Positions 18,883 to 27,064 of a DNA stretch of 64,000 nt are shown piece by piece. A program made the translations under genes and the position numbers. The stretch covers positions 1 through 64,000 of the forward strand of contig NZ_JAHRCY010000005.1 in NCBI RefSeq assembly GCF_019083965.1, read 5' to 3'. The DNA comes from Catellatospora tritici. GTDB taxonomy: Bacteria > Actinomycetota > Actinomycetes > Mycobacteriales > Micromonosporaceae. Positions within the stretch are counted from its first letter, which is position 1. Each line of letters opens with the position of its first letter. Under the pieces are notes generated by a model that did not search any database, was not told the DNA's origin, and was given only the letters and a program-made list of their open reading frames with translations.

Positions 18883-19659
18883 TCAGCTCTGGGCGGCGTT
18901 CGGCACAGCCGACCGCAGTTGCTTGGCGTTGTCCACCGTGGCCTGGACGGCCCGGATGATCGCCGGGATGGACCCGATGATCAGGATGATCGCCCACACG
19001 ATGCCGACGATCGCGAACACGATCCCGGCGATGGCGTCCGTGATGCTGACCAGCACCCCCGGCACGAGCCCGTGCAGGAACACCGCCACCACGTTGCCGA
19101 GCAGCGACGTGATCATCATGGCGACCAGGCCCTTGTTCTGCAGGAACCGCTGCTGCGCCAGCACCAGGCAGACCGCGCCGACCACCTTCAGGAACATGAT
19201 CAGCGACAGCACCACCGCCGCCTCGCCGCGTGGGAACGACCCGAACAGGATCAGGTACACGATCGTCCCGAACGGGAAGGCCAGCAGCAGGCCGATCATC
19301 AGGACGAGCTTGGCGATCGCCACGAACAGCAGCACCAGCGCCGTGATGATCAGGATGATCGCACCGATCAGCGTGACCACCCCCTGGGCTCGGGCATGCA
19401 GCCGCTTGGAGGCCAGGATCGCCACGCCCATCAGCACCGCCGTGCCCAGCAGCACGACGTCGATCAGCGCCAGGTACGAGATGGCCAGTCCGCCCGGCCG
19501 CTCCGCCACGCCCGGCGGGACGTCGGCGCCGAGCTGCGTGGCCGTGTCCAGGGCCGGGGTGGTGAGCCCGAGCAGGAACGAGCTGCCCGTCTCCACCGCC
19601 ACGACCAGTCCGAACGCGACGAGCGAGACGAAGAAGAACGGGGTGCGCAGCCTATCCAT
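18883..19659 (-). CDS. Polytopic membrane protein at the end of the eCIS operon
   Basis: 258 residues from ATG 19659, preceded by GGAGG with 6-nt spacing. It overlaps the upstream stop by 8 nt, so it is translationally coupled. Hydrophobic segments run through almost the whole length: about 8-26, 55-78, 90-130 (two segments), 140-155 and 195-235. An early amphipathic N-terminus (MDRLRTPFFF) precedes them. No enzymatic motif is seen. Its place directly behind the baseplate genes, together with two other membrane-anchored products, suggests a role in attaching or releasing the injection particle at the cytoplasmic membrane. This is inference; a simple transporter or stress protein is not excluded. 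Confidence 0.75.
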   Translation of the reverse strand: MDRLRTPFFFVSLVAFGLVVAVETGSSFLLGLTTPALDTATQLGADVPPGVAERPGGLAISYLALIDVVLLGTAVLMGVAILASKRLHARAQGVVTLIGAIILIITALVLLFVAIAKLVLMIGLLLAFPFGTIVYLILFGSFPRGEAAVVLSLIMFLKVVGAVCLVLAQQRFLQNKGLVAMMITSLLGNVVAVFLHGLVPGVLVSITDAIAGIVFAIVGIVWAIILIIGSIPAIIRAVQATVDNAKQLRSAVPNAAQS

Positions 19660-20104
19660 CACTGCCTCCAACGGTCACGGTGCACTTGTCGCAGGTCAGC
19701 GTGATGTCCACGCCGTCGCCGTCGACCGCGACCTTGATGCGCTCCCCGGCGGGGACGTCGCGGTCGAGGGCGGTGTCGTCGTGCGGGGCGCGGGTGTGCA
19801 GGTGCAGCGCGGCGTCGGGGCGCAGCGCCACCTCGCGCAGGTCCGCGTCGGCCCTGGCGACGGTCAGCACGCAGCTGCCCTCGACCGTGAGGGTGTCGCC
19901 GGTGCGGCACGGGGCGGTCAGATCCGCCGGGTCGACCGGATCGGGGTCGCCGAACCAGTCGCCCAGTGCCTGGACCAGGCCGTTGTCGGTGGGGTCGGCC
20001 ATGGACTGCTGGTCGTTCTGGGTGGCCACGCCGGTGACGTACAGCGCCACGATCAGCACCGCGACCGCGGCGAGGATCTTCTGTCCTCGGGTGAGTGCGG
20101 GCAT
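19652..20104 (-). CDS. Single-pass membrane protein with extracytoplasmic domain
   Basis: 150 residues from ATG 20104, one nucleotide after the upstream stop. Residues about 9-26 form one transmembrane helix (ILAAVAVLIVALYVTGVA), and the remainder is exposed. The exposed part has four cysteines in two pairs ('APCRTGDTLTVEGSCVL' and 'LTCDKCTV') and is rich in acidic residues and short beta strands. No family is recognised. The gene is sandwiched between the PASTA protein and a polytopic membrane protein, so the three probably act together. Confidence 0.7.
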   Translation of the reverse strand: MPALTRGQKILAAVAVLIVALYVTGVATQNDQQSMADPTDNGLVQALGDWFGDPDPVDPADLTAPCRTGDTLTVEGSCVLTVARADADLREVALRPDAALHLHTRAPHDDTALDRDVPAGERIKVAVDGDGVDITLTCDKCTVTVGGSDG

Positions 20105-20105
20105 G

Positions 20106-21221
20106 TCAGTGCTCCAGGTAGACCCGGACGGTGCCGGCGGTGGTGGCGGTGCCGTAGTCGTCGAGGACCTGGACACTGATGGTGACCCAGCCGTTGTCGC
20201 GGACGTTGTTGACCGTGTCGTAGTTGGGCTTGGGCAGCGCCGGGGTGAACTGCCGCTCCCGCGAGATCTGGCTGGACACGGCCGGGGTGAGGCTGCAGAC
20301 CTCACCGACCACCGACCGGGTGCAGCGTTCGAGCTGCACCGAGACCAGCCAGCGCACCGGCCACGAGTCGGGCTGGGTCCAGTTCAGCGTGGGCATCCGG
20401 CCCGGCGGGACGCTGGAGTTGTTGACCGGCACGGAGATGACCGGCTGCGCCGCGGCCGCCGAGATCCCGAGGTCGACAGTGCTGCCCTTGGCCGCGCTCG
20501 CGCCACCCGGCAGTGACTGGCGGGTGACCGCGCCGGGGCCGCGGGAGTTGTCCCAGCCGTACTGGACCGTGCCGGGCACGAAACCGGCCTTGGCCAGGGC
20601 CGCCTTCGCGTCGGTGAGGTTCAGCCCGACCAGCTTCGGCACGGCGGTCATCGGCACCGGTGAAGGGCTGGCGCTGGGCTCGACCGACGGGCTGGCCGAC
20701 GACTGCGGGGCGACCGCCTGCGGGTCGTCGCCCGGCCACACCAGCCAGGTGATCACACCGATGACCAGTACGGCCAGCGCGGCGGCGACCACGATCCACC
20801 ACGGGAACGGCTTCTTCTCCGGCGTCGGCGGCGCGGGCACGACCACGGCGACGCGGCGGCTGAGCACCGAGTTCTCCTCAGGCGCGTCACCGGCCTCGGC
20901 GTCGCCGAAGGTGCCCGGGGCCGGGGGAGGGGTGAGTCGGGCCTGGAACTCGTAGCGTCCGGCCGGGGCCGTCTGCGGCACGTTGATCTTCACGACCAGT
21001 GGCGCGGTGGCCCCCGGCCGCGGGCGCGGGTAGTCCTCCACGGTGAACCAGGCGGCGTCGGTGTCGGTCCCGGTGTGGAAGTCGATGCCGGGTCGGCCGG
21101 TGCGCTTGGTCTGGTTGGTGATGGTGAAGGTCACCTCGGCAGCGCGGTCCTGGCCCAGTGCCACCTCCGGCGTCGACGTCGTGATGATCCACTTCTCGTT
21201 CTTGTCGGTCTTCTCGCTCAT
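20106..21221 (-). CDS. Membrane-anchored protein with PASTA domain, eCIS-linked
   Basis: 371 residues from ATG 21221, overlapping the upstream gene by 4 nt. An N-terminal beta-sandwich region (about 10-125, 'EVTFTITNQTKRTG... GRYEFQARLTP') resembles CARDB/NEW3-type domains. After a KKPFPWW flank a transmembrane helix lies at about 141-163. Next come a Ser/Pro linker and one PASTA domain (about 193-255, 'VPKLVGLNLTDAKAALAKAG'), then a C-terminal Ig/FnIII-like domain. PASTA domains bind peptidoglycan or muropeptides in other proteins. The topology (cytoplasmic sandwich, outside PASTA) would suit a link between a cytoplasmic particle and the cell wall. Confidence 0.85.
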   Translation of the reverse strand: MSEKTDKNEKWIITTSTPEVALGQDRAAEVTFTITNQTKRTGRPGIDFHTGTDTDAAWFTVEDYPRPRPGATAPLVVKINVPQTAPAGRYEFQARLTPPPAPGTFGDAEAGDAPEENSVLSRRVAVVVPAPPTPEKKPFPWWIVVAAALAVLVIGVITWLVWPGDDPQAVAPQSSASPSVEPSASPSPVPMTAVPKLVGLNLTDAKAALAKAGFVPGTVQYGWDNSRGPGAVTRQSLPGGASAAKGSTVDLGISAAAAQPVISVPVNNSSVPPGRMPTLNWTQPDSWPVRWLVSVQLERCTRSVVGEVCSLTPAVSSQISRERQFTPALPKPNYDTVNNVRDNGWVTISVQVLDDYGTATTAGTVRVYLEH

Positions 21222-21679
21222 GGCAGTTCTCCCATCTCGAAGGTGGTGGCGGCCGGTTTGTCCAGCTCGACGATGTGCCGAACCTGCTCGGCCAGTACGC
21301 ATTCGGCGGGAATGCGGACGATCAGGTGGAACGGGCGGTCGGCCGCCTCCTCGATCTCGATCTCGGTCAGGCCGGTGGCGATGACCACCGCGGCCTTCAG
21401 CCCCTCTCGGGTGCCGCGCCACTGCGCCAGCGCGGCACCGTGTGCGACCAGGTCCCGACCGCTGCCCAGGTGGTCGACCGACACCCAGCGGGCCAGGAAC
21501 GGCACCAGCCGCTCCGGGCAGCGGTACGGGTGGAACAGGTCCTCGACCGCGTCGAGTCGGGCCTCGCTGCTGTCGTGCAGGCCCTCCATCACGTCCAGCA
21601 GCGCCCAAAGCACCCCGGACGGGTGCATGGTCCGCTGGAACACGGCCGGGAGCATCCCGGCGATCGCGTCACGCCGCAT
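21218..21679 (-). CDS. Phage tail protein I (gpI)-like baseplate component
   Basis: 153 residues, starting at ATG 21679 inside the end of the baseplate J gene (11-nt overlap). 'LLDVMEGLHDSSEARLDAVEDLFHPYRCPERLVPFLARWVS' is the characteristic start of P2 gpI/Afp12-like tail proteins, and the C-terminal beta region follows 'LAQWRGTREGLKAAVVIATGL'. In contractile systems this protein joins the baseplate wedge to tail fibres. The position next to gpJ and gp25 homologues supports the call. Confidence 0.85.
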   Translation of the reverse strand: MRRDAIAGMLPAVFQRTMHPSGVLWALLDVMEGLHDSSEARLDAVEDLFHPYRCPERLVPFLARWVSVDHLGSGRDLVAHGAALAQWRGTREGLKAAVVIATGLTEIEIEEAADRPFHLIVRIPAECVLAEQVRHIVELDKPAATTFEMGELP

Positions 21680-24218
21680 CGTCGGTCACCACCTCGATGT
21701 CGTGGTCACCCGAGACCAGCAGCCAGGTCGGCGGGATCGTGACGACCTGCCGCAGCTCCTTGCTGGCCGCCGAGCGCCACAGCCCCGCCCCGGCGCGCAC
21801 CTGCACGCCCCGGTTGCCGCCCACGAACACCTCGCCGCCTGCGGCGACGGTCCGCACCGGCTCGAACCGGGTCCGGTCGCGCAGCGGCAGGCCGCAGTTG
21901 ACCGACGGCGACTCCCACTGCGGCGTGGCGGCGGTGGTGTCCAGCTGCAGTACTCCGCCGCTCTGGCTGGCGGCGTACGCGACCCCGTCGGTGAAGTCCA
22001 GGCCCCAGCAAGTGCCGCCGGTCCACCCGGCCGACATCTCCTGCCAGCGGACGTCGGCCTCGAACAGCCGCGCCCGGTAGCAGCCCTTGCCGGGCTTGCG
22101 CGGGTCGGCCATGCCGGTGCCCACCCACAGCACCGTGTCCGGGCCGTCCAGCTGCACCGCCAACGCCCGGGTGTCGGTGCCCGCGAGCCCCACGTGCTGG
22201 AACGTGCCGGGTTTGCCGCCCGCGGTGGACAGGTACACCCCGTAGCTGGTCTCGGCGGCCAGCGCCACGCCCCACACCCCGCGCTCGGACACGAACGCCC
22301 GCACCGAGTTGAAGCCCCGGTCCTGGTCCTTCTGGTCCACCACGATCTGCAGCGGCACCGCACCGTCCACCAGCGACATCTCGAACAGTCCCGCGTCGGA
22401 GGCCAGCAGCAGCGACACCGCCTCGTCCCGGTCGATCCAGGCCGCCTCCAGCACCACGGCGTCGAGCTCGGTGAGCTTGCGCCAGGTCTCGCCCAGGTCG
22501 GCCGACACGTACACCGAGGAGCCGCCCTCGTCGGTGTTGGTGACCACCGCGACGGTGCCCGGCCGTGCCGTGACACCGGGGCGGTCGGCGCCGGGCGCGG
22601 GCAGCACCTGCCGGACCGTCTCGCCGGGCAGCTCGTTGACGAGCTCCCAGCCCTGGCCGTCGTTGGTGGACCGGAACACCTGGGCGCCACCGCCGGTGTA
22701 CCAGGTGGCGGCCTGATAGTTGTCGGCGGCGAGCGAGCTCGTCACGCCGGACGGGGCGTGGTCGAGCACGAACCGCACGTCGTCGACGTAGCGCACCCCC
22801 GGCTCGGCCTGCTCCAGGATCCGGTACACGTTCGAGGCGCGCAGCGGCTCGCCGAACGTCCAGCCCTCCACCGTCGCCGGGGCGGGCAGTGGACTGATGG
22901 CCTGGTAGAGGCGGTCGTGGATGCGGCGGCGCACCGCGTCGAGGTCCTCCTGGCGGCCCACCACCACCCGGCCGCGCACCGCCACGGTCTTGTACCGGGC
23001 CCACGTCGTGGTCACCGACGTGCCCAGCGCCCGGCGGCGGTCCAGGTCGGCCTGCGTACGCAGCCGCACCTCGTCCAGTTGCCGCTCCAGCAGCGCCGCC
23101 ACCGGCAGCCGCCAGCCCGGCCGGGCCGCCTCGGGCACGAACGGCACCAGCGTCACCTCGACCTCGCCCGGCCGGGCGAACGACCACATCGCCGCCCGGG
23201 TGAACGCCCGCGCCCGCGCCACGGCGGGGGAGTCGGTGGTGGCCAGCAGCTCGAAGTCGCGCGCGGTCACCGCCCGGTGCAGGCTGAACAGCTCGTACGG
23301 CCCACGCCGGGCCACCGCGTCGACCGGTTCGAGGTCGCGCCCGCCCCGGGCCGGTTCGGCGTTGGTGACCCGTACCCCCGCGATCGGATCCCGCAGTGTG
23401 GTCAGCGCGCCCGCGCCGACGTTGCCGTGCGAGCCGCCGCCGGTGCGGTACCAGATCCGGATCTCGCGGTGCGCGCCCGGCACCGCACCAGGTATCGCGG
23501 CCTGCCCCGTCGCCCCGTCCAGCTCCGGCGCGAACGTGACCACGCCCGCTGCCGGGTCCAGCAGGTACGCCCGGTCGGTCGGCCCCAGCCCGGCGAAGCT
23601 CTCCACCCGCTGCCAGATCTCGAACACGCGACCCTGGAACTCCCGCGCCGCCCCGTCGACCGGCCCGGCCGCCTGCACGCCGAGCATCACCTCCAGCGGC
23701 TCACCGGTGGTGGCCAGCGGGGCGCGGTCGCAGCGCAGCACCTGTCCGGGCAGCCCGGTGCCCAGGCCCAGCAGCTCCCCGTCGACGAGCTCGCAGTGGT
23801 ACGCCCGCACCCGCGTCTCCGTCGCGCCCTCGGCGACCGCCGCCGGGACGGTCGTGGTGAACACGACCGGCTGCGGGTCGGCGCCGCGCGCGGCCACCAC
23901 CCGCGTCCCGGCCGGGATCACGATCCGCTCGGCGGTGTCGGTGCCGGTCCGGCTGAACGTCAGCTCCACCCAGGCCGCGGCGGGCGGCCGCCGGGTGACC
24001 CCGAGCAGGTTCAGGAACTCCAGGTACGCCTTCTCCGGTAGCCGGTTCAGCCGGAACAGCATCACCTCGGTCAGGTACGCGAACGCCTCCAGCAGCGCGG
24101 CACCCGGATCGTGCACCGACAGGTCGGTCCAGTCCGGCGACGACCGGCGCACCCGCTCGCGGGCCTCGGCGACGAGGTCGGCGAACGTGCGGTCGTCCAG
24201 GTTCGGCACGGGGATCAT
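21669..24218 (-). CDS. Baseplate J-like wedge protein with C-terminal BNR-type repeats
   Basis: 849 residues from ATG 24218. The N-terminus 'DDRTFADLVAEARERVRR' and 'SVHDPGAALLEAFAYLTEVMLFRLNRLPEKAYLEFLNLLG' are typical of Afp11/gpJ baseplate proteins. 'RAVTARDFELLA' and 'GEVEVTLVP' belong to the same fold (to about 460). The second half is unusual: repeated 'FRSTNDGQGWELV' and 'VYVSADLGETWRKL' are Asp-box/BNR-like units, suggesting a beta-propeller of about 350 residues carried on the baseplate. Such propellers bind or cleave glycans in other proteins. It could be a surface-recognition module. Confidence 0.9.
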   Translation of the reverse strand: MIPVPNLDDRTFADLVAEARERVRRSSPDWTDLSVHDPGAALLEAFAYLTEVMLFRLNRLPEKAYLEFLNLLGVTRRPPAAAWVELTFSRTGTDTAERIVIPAGTRVVAARGADPQPVVFTTTVPAAVAEGATETRVRAYHCELVDGELLGLGTGLPGQVLRCDRAPLATTGEPLEVMLGVQAAGPVDGAAREFQGRVFEIWQRVESFAGLGPTDRAYLLDPAAGVVTFAPELDGATGQAAIPGAVPGAHREIRIWYRTGGGSHGNVGAGALTTLRDPIAGVRVTNAEPARGGRDLEPVDAVARRGPYELFSLHRAVTARDFELLATTDSPAVARARAFTRAAMWSFARPGEVEVTLVPFVPEAARPGWRLPVAALLERQLDEVRLRTQADLDRRRALGTSVTTTWARYKTVAVRGRVVVGRQEDLDAVRRRIHDRLYQAISPLPAPATVEGWTFGEPLRASNVYRILEQAEPGVRYVDDVRFVLDHAPSGVTSSLAADNYQAATWYTGGGAQVFRSTNDGQGWELVNELPGETVRQVLPAPGADRPGVTARPGTVAVVTNTDEGGSSVYVSADLGETWRKLTELDAVVLEAAWIDRDEAVSLLLASDAGLFEMSLVDGAVPLQIVVDQKDQDRGFNSVRAFVSERGVWGVALAAETSYGVYLSTAGGKPGTFQHVGLAGTDTRALAVQLDGPDTVLWVGTGMADPRKPGKGCYRARLFEADVRWQEMSAGWTGGTCWGLDFTDGVAYAASQSGGVLQLDTTAATPQWESPSVNCGLPLRDRTRFEPVRTVAAGGEVFVGGNRGVQVRAGAGLWRSAASKELRQVVTIPPTWLLVSGDHDIEVVTDDAA

Positions 24219-24610
24219 GGCTGTTCTCCGAGGTCGAGGGGGTAGTCGAGGACACCGGTGGCCAGCGTCTGGCGGACCCGGTAGCGCAGGTGCACGTTCA
24301 GCCGGGACGGGATGTCGGGATCGGGGTCGGCGTCGACCTCCTCGATCTCGACCCGCGGCTCCCAGCGTTCGATCGCGTGGCGGACGTAGTGGATGGCCAG
24401 ACCGGCGGTGGTCTGGTCGTTGGGCGCGAACAGCAGCCGGTGCAGGTGCGAGCCGTAGTCGGGGCGCATCAACCGCTCACCGGGCGTCGTACCGAGCAGC
24501 AGCATGATCGCCTGGCGGATCGCGTCGTCGCCGTGGACGAGCGCGACCCGACCCGCGGCCGAGGTGACGAGCCCGACGGGCTCGGAGAAGCGCAGCGATG
24601 TCGCGTTCAC
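24215..24610 (-). CDS. gp25/gpW-like baseplate wedge protein
   Basis: 131 residues, starting at ATG 24610 and overlapping its neighbours by 4 nt on both sides. 'DDAIRQAIMLLLGTTPGERLMRPDYGSHLHRLLF' is the signature of the T4 gp25/Afp9 family, including the conserved 'PGER.M.P..G' stretch. The protein joins the inner baseplate to the first sheath ring. The length is normal for the family. Confidence 0.92.
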   Translation of the reverse strand: MNATSLRFSEPVGLVTSAAGRVALVHGDDAIRQAIMLLLGTTPGERLMRPDYGSHLHRLLFAPNDQTTAGLAIHYVRHAIERWEPRVEIEEVDADPDPDIPSRLNVHLRYRVRQTLATGVLDYPLDLGEQP

Positions 24611-24945
24611 GCGGAGACCTCCACGAAGGACTGGCCGGGGATCCGGACCTGGTAGTGGACCGTGCCGGGCACGGTGCCGTCGGTCAGCCCGTCGAGGTTG
24701 TCCAGCACGACCGCGTGCCCGTCGACGCGGATCCAGTCGCTGTAGCCGGTGAACACGCGCAGCGTCTTCACGCAGGGCTTCATCGTGGCGCCGATGTTCG
24801 GGCAGCGGACGATCGCGCGTCCCTCCGGGTCGTCGTCGACCAGCACCGGGTCGCCCGCGATCTGCACCCAGTGCTGCGACGGGTTGTTCTGGACCTTGCC
24901 GTCGTGGTCGCAGCGCACGTCGGCGGTGGAGACGATCGCCTTCAC
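24607..24945 (-). CDS. PAAR-like spike-tip candidate protein
   Basis: 112 residues between the spike and gp25 genes, with 4-nt overlaps on both sides. The sequence is all short beta strands with three cysteines: 'VRCDHDGKV', 'IVRCPNIGATMKPCVK'. It has repeated 'V.V.G.pV' units, like the PAAR-like proteins regularly found at this place in injection-system operons, which sharpen the spike with a bound metal. The similarity is by pattern only. Confidence 0.65.
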   Translation of the reverse strand: MKAIVSTADVRCDHDGKVQNNPSQHWVQIAGDPVLVDDDPEGRAIVRCPNIGATMKPCVKTLRVFTGYSDWIRVDGHAVVLDNLDGLTDGTVPGTVHYQVRIPGQSFVEVSA

Positions 24946-26429
24946 AGCGGGTTCACCCCCGTGGGCAGGCCCGGGATCAGCGCCCGCTCGAAGTCGACGC
25001 TGGCGGCGCGGATGGACATCTTGTGACCCGGCGCCTCGATGACCAGGTCGGTGCGGGCCAGCAGCCGTACCACGTTCGGCGCCAGCTCCAGGCGGCTGCC
25101 GTCGGCGTTCGTGAGCGTGATCGACTTGTCGACGTCGTCCACGACGACCTGCTGCCCACCCGCGCTGTGCAGGGTCCAGCGCTTGACCGCGCCGCCCTTC
25201 ACCCCGGTGTCGGGCGGGGTCTGCGGGCCGAACACGGCGCCGAGCACGATCGCGTCGGCGGGGTCCTCGCGCGGCAGCGCCAGCACCACCAGGTCACCGG
25301 GGTCGGGCAGGACGACCACGCCCTTGCCCGGCCCGGCGCCGGGGCACAGCACCGGCAGCCAGCCCAGGTCGAGTTCACCGTGTCCGGGCAGGACCACCCG
25401 GACCCGGCCCCGGCCGTCGGGGTCGTCGACCGCGGTGACCCGGCCCAGCGCGATCGCCGCCGCGGTCTGCTGCGGCAGGCCTTCGGGCGCCTCGGTGCCG
25501 AAGACGGTGCGGTAGCCGTCGGCGTCGATCGTGTGCACGGCCGTGCACACCGGATAGACCCCGTCGACAGCGTCGTCGACGCCGCTGACGCCGATGGCCC
25601 GGCCGGGCCGTACCGTCACGTCGCCCTGGCAGGTGCCGCTGACCGCGAGCGCCCGCGCGGCGCCCCGGTCGACAGCCGCCTGCGCGGCCTCGGCCTGGTG
25701 CCCGACCGGCTGGTCGATGAGGGTGCGGTCGGCGCCGGCGGCCAGCCCCGGCGGCGGGGTCGCCGAGCCGGGACGGTAGCCGGGGCCCGCGGCCCGCTCG
25801 GTGGTGAACTCGCCCCGGCTCGGGTGCCAGCCGTACGCCGTCACCGCCGACAGCGCCCGGTCGGCGTGCCCGGCGACGCGGCACTGCCACAGCGTGTCGC
25901 CGAACTTCAGCTCCACCGCCGAACCGCGCGGACGCAGCGTGTCCACGACCAGGGTGCGGCCGTCGAGGTGCAGGTAGCGGCCCAGCCGTGCGGCGGTACG
26001 CGACAGCAGGTCCCAGTCGGTGGCCCGGTGCTGCACCACCCGCTCCAGCGGCGGCCCCGGGTCGGGGCAGCGCACGGTCAGCCCCAGCCCGGCGGTGAGT
26101 TCGCGGGCCAGGTCGGCCAGCGTCACGTCGGTGAACACGCGGGGCCGCTGCCGGGCGCGCAGCCGGTGCAGCACGTCGTGGGCCACGACGGTCCAGCCGA
26201 TCTCCGAGCCGGGGCCGCGGACCAGCTCCACCGAGCCGACGTCTCCGTCGAACAGCGGCTGCCCGTCGAGTTCGAGCTGCAGCCGGGACCCGAAGGGCCA
26301 GCCGTTGCCCGCCTGCACGGTCAGCTCGGCCTGGGTCGGCAGCGAGATCCGGTACGCGACGCGGGCCGACAGGACCCGGCCGGGGACGGGCACGCCGTCC
26401 AGGCGTACCGACAGCTGAGGAATGATCAT
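24942..26429 (-). CDS. VgrG/gp5-like central spike protein of the injection system
   Basis: 495 residues from ATG 26429; upstream of this the frame is shadow of the LysM gene. The first part ('VRLDGVPVPGRVLSARVAYRISLPTQAELTV', about 1-330) matches the gpD/gp27-like domain of Afp8 spikes. 'LGRVTAVDDPDGRGRVRVVLPG' starts the gp5-type OB domain, ending in 'WLPVLCPGAGPGKGVVVLPDPGDLVVLAL'. After that comes a short beta-helix ('VDDVDKSITLTNADGSRLEL'). This is the usual order for eCIS spikes. It overlaps both neighbours by 4 nt. Confidence 0.92.
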   Translation of the reverse strand: MIIPQLSVRLDGVPVPGRVLSARVAYRISLPTQAELTVQAGNGWPFGSRLQLELDGQPLFDGDVGSVELVRGPGSEIGWTVVAHDVLHRLRARQRPRVFTDVTLADLARELTAGLGLTVRCPDPGPPLERVVQHRATDWDLLSRTAARLGRYLHLDGRTLVVDTLRPRGSAVELKFGDTLWQCRVAGHADRALSAVTAYGWHPSRGEFTTERAAGPGYRPGSATPPPGLAAGADRTLIDQPVGHQAEAAQAAVDRGAARALAVSGTCQGDVTVRPGRAIGVSGVDDAVDGVYPVCTAVHTIDADGYRTVFGTEAPEGLPQQTAAAIALGRVTAVDDPDGRGRVRVVLPGHGELDLGWLPVLCPGAGPGKGVVVLPDPGDLVVLALPREDPADAIVLGAVFGPQTPPDTGVKGGAVKRWTLHSAGGQQVVVDDVDKSITLTNADGSRLELAPNVVRLLARTDLVIEAPGHKMSIRAASVDFERALIPGLPTGVNPL

Positions 26430-27064
26430 GACGGCACTCCCAGGACGGAACCGGCGGGCACGGCCAGCGGGTTGCTGACGCCGTTGTGTTCGGCCAGCTC
26501 CCGCCACCGGGTCGGGTCGCCCAGCGCCGTGGCGGCGAGCAGGTCGAAGCGGACCCCGGCTCCGCCGGCGCCGTTGCCGGTCACCTGGACCGCGGCGGCC
26601 GAGGTGCGGGTCGGCGGCGCCGCGGGTTCGCCCTCGGTGCGCACCAGCTTCAGCCGCAGCCACGAACGCCGCGGCGTGCCGGACGCGTCGATGGCGTCCA
26701 AACGCTCGGCCACGTTCACCACCACGCCGGGCAGGTTCCAGCTTTTGCCCCATACCAGCCGGACCAGCGGCAGGCGGCCGTCGCCGTTCTCGGCCAGGTG
26801 CCACAGCCGCCCGGTCAGCTCGCGTACGTCGTCGGGTCGGTGCGCGGGCTCCACCAGGTCGACGTCGAACAGCAGGTCGAGCACCAGTTCGGTACGGCCG
26901 CCGCCGGTGTACAGCAGCGCGTCGTCGACCCCGGTGCCGACCACGGCGCCCGGCAGCGCCGCCGGGCGCACCCCGGCGAGTCGCCGGATCACCAGCGTCT
27001 CGGGGTTGACCAGGCAGTCGATGCGCTCGCCGGTGGCGTCGACGAGGAAGGCTATGCGTTCCAC
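26426..27064 (-). CDS. LysM-containing tail protein (Afp7-like)
   Basis: 212 residues from ATG 27064. The N-terminal beta domain 'RIAFLVDATGERIDCLVNPETLVIRR' and the central 'WNLPGVVVNVAERLDAID' resemble the Afp7/gp53-like proteins. The C-terminal 50 residues ('RFDLLAATALGDPTRWRELAEHNGVSNPLAVPAGSVLGVP') are a LysM fold. In contractile systems this protein sits between the tube and the spike hub. It lies exactly between the spike gene and the disordered-protein gene. Confidence 0.88.
   Translation of the reverse strand: MERIAFLVDATGERIDCLVNPETLVIRRLAGVRPAALPGAVVGTGVDDALLYTGGGRTELVLDLLFDVDLVEPAHRPDDVRELTGRLWHLAENGDGRLPLVRLVWGKSWNLPGVVVNVAERLDAIDASGTPRRSWLRLKLVRTEGEPAAPPTRTSAAAVQVTGNGAGGAGVRFDLLAATALGDPTRWRELAEHNGVSNPLAVPAGSVLGVPS

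Noticed and set aside
18680-18997. Immunity gene for the Rhs tip on the minus strand (105 codons)
   Set aside because: It overlaps the terminator and the end of the membrane protein gene, lacks a ribosome site and has shadow-like composition.
21075-24041. 988-codon open frame on the plus strand over the baseplate genes
   Set aside because: Rich in Arg/His/Pro/Gly with no domain; it mirrors the gpJ frame on the minus strand, a usual shadow in 70% GC DNA.
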